Shown here in pieces: positions 33,700-34,648 of a stretch of DNA of 34,648 nt (the first letter of the stretch is position 1; each line of letters begins with the position of its first letter). Under the pieces are notes generated by a model that made no database searches, was not told where the DNA came from, and was given only the letters and a program-made list of their open reading frames with translations. The position numbers were made by a program, and so were the translations under genes. The DNA is taken from assembly GCA_002691625.1 (NCBI GenBank), contig NZIK01000076.1, positions 2,308 to 36,955 on the forward strand. Direction: 5' to 3'. Source of the DNA: Alteromonadaceae bacterium (GTDB taxonomy: Bacteria; Pseudomonadota; Gammaproteobacteria; Enterobacterales; Alteromonadaceae).

Positions 33700-34648
33700 T
33701 TTTGAAAAACTGGCAACAATGGCCAGCCAGGCAAGCGCTTAGCTGGCGAAGCGGCAGTCTGACTTATGCAGAGTTGAATGACCGGGTGAGTCAGGTGGCT
33801 GACTGGTTGGCTTCGCACTTTGCAGAACGCATAGCATTGCTGGCCGATAACAGTGCCGAATGGATTATTTGCGATTTGGCCTGTCAGCGGGCAAATAAAT
33901 TACTGGTTCCGGTACCACCTTATTTTTCAGCGACCCAGCGGCAACACCTGCTTGCCGAAGCCGGTATTGAACTCATTATCACCGATCAACCCAGATTGTT
34001 TTCCGGTGGTCAGCCGACGTCTTCGCCGTTTAATCAATTGTACGCAACATTGTGGGATAACCCGATGTTGCCAGAAGTCCCCGTCGGCACTGGGAAAGTT
34101 ACCTTTACTTCCGGCTCTACCGGTAATCCTAAAGGCGTCTGCCTGAGCAATGTCTCGCAAGCCAGGGTTGCTGCCAGTTTGGATGCAGCGCTGAAGATGC
34201 CGCATGTGCGCCATCAATGCCTGTTACCTTTGGCAACCCTGCTGGAGAATATCGCTGGTGTGTACGCTCCTTTAATCTGTGGTGGCACAGTGGTGATCTG
34301 CGGTAGTGACGAGCTGGGTTTTTCCGGCGCCAGGTTAACCGACCCGGCGGCGATGCTAAGTGCTATCAGCAAAGCGCAGCCTGAGTCGTTGATTTTGGTG
34401 CCTGAGCTGTTATTCATGCTGGTTACCGCCTGCAGTAATGGCTGGCAACCACCGCAATCATTAAGGTTTATCGCGGTGGGCGGCGCTCTTGTGCCGGCTG
34501 GTTTGATAGCCAAAGCACGTGAAGCCGGTTTGCCGGTTTATCAGGGCTATGGCCTGTCTGAATGTGTTTCGGTTAACACCCTGAACCTGCCCGATGCAGA
34601 CAATCCTGACAGTGTAGGACGTTCTCTTGGTCACAACACCCTTACCAT
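33696..34648 (+). CDS. AMP-forming acyl-adenylating ligase (3' end cut by window edge)
   Basis: The frame is open from ATG 33696 to the window end, 317 codons. An acyl-CoA synthetase/adenylate-forming domain is evident: N-terminal ALSWRSGSLTYAELNDRVSQ, the phosphate-binding A3 loop VTFTSGSTGNPKG (about 132-144), and the A5 motif YQGYGLSECVSVN (about 280-292), where Glu coordinates Mg-ATP. The C-terminal subdomain with the catalytic Lys lies outside. Substrate is unknown; a fatty acid is most likely from the family. The 4-bp overlap with the haemolysin-family gene implies they are made together and may act in sequence. Confidence 0.92.
   Translation, partial: MILKNWQQWPARQALSWRSGSLTYAELNDRVSQVADWLASHFAERIALLADNSAEWIICDLACQRANKLLVPVPPYFSATQRQHLLAEAGIELIITDQPRLFSGGQPTSSPFNQLYATLWDNPMLPEVPVGTGKVTFTSGSTGNPKGVCLSNVSQARVAASLDAALKMPHVRHQCLLPLATLLENIAGVYAPLICGGTVVICGSDELGFSGARLTDPAAMLSAISKAQPESLILVPELLFMLVTACSNGWQPPQSLRFIAVGGALVPAGLIAKAREAGLPVYQGYGLSECVSVNTLNLPDADNPDSVGRSLGHNTLT

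Overview
The window looks like chromosomal DNA from a marine gammaproteobacterium of the Alteromonadaceae type (Alteromonas and relatives). This is inferred from the gene families and their neighbourhoods: comM beside the ilv operon, PlsB, a kdu/kdgR locus, a MipA-DUF3019-two-component cluster, and a thermostable haemolysin homologue. No phage, transposon, CRISPR array, tRNA or rRNA was recognised. Genes are dense, with many 4-11 bp overlaps, and both window edges cut through genes (ilvY at the left, an AMP-forming ligase at the right).

Layout. 1-7.2 kb: branched-chain amino acid synthesis, with truncated ilvY, convergent comM, and an ilvE-ilvD-ilvA operon ending in a clear intrinsic terminator. 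7.2-8.2 kb: three small proteins of unknown function and a second terminator. 8.3-10.4 kb: an NhaC-type Na+/H+ antiporter and a NADAR-family protein. 10.5-13.1 kb: kduD-kduI-kdgR for 5-keto-4-deoxyuronate catabolism, preceded by a perfect 16-bp palindrome that is a candidate KdgR operator. 13.1-18.4 kb: a small membrane protein, an exported M28 metallopeptidase, a WbuC-like cupin and plsB. 18.4-22.2 kb: a DUF2177 membrane protein divergent from a possibly iron-controlled operon (membrane protein, PepSY-type membrane protein, ABM-domain protein, thiopurine methyltransferase). 22.2-24.2 kb: a beta-propeller lipoprotein with its own terminator.

24.3-34.6 kb is the most interesting part. A mipA-DUF3019-response regulator-kinase operon is followed by a second, five-gene operon: a QseB/PmrA-like regulator, a QseC-like kinase, a secreted cupredoxin-fold protein, an FTR1-like permease that lacks the iron-binding REXXE glutamates, and an outer-membrane beta-barrel candidate. 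Then come a periplasmic solute-binding protein and a thermostable-haemolysin-family gene translationally coupled to an acyl-adenylating enzyme.

Two promoter regions, one before the second two-component operon (27550-27582) and one before the haemolysin/ligase operon (32924-32956), carry the same architecture: CTTAAG-N5-CTTAA(G/T) followed, at identical spacing, by a -10-like hexamer. This matches the PmrA/QseB class of direct-repeat boxes. It suggests that one regulator controls both its own unusual transport-like operon and the acyl-activating operon 5 kb away. Functions are assigned from sequence recognition alone; no database search was run.
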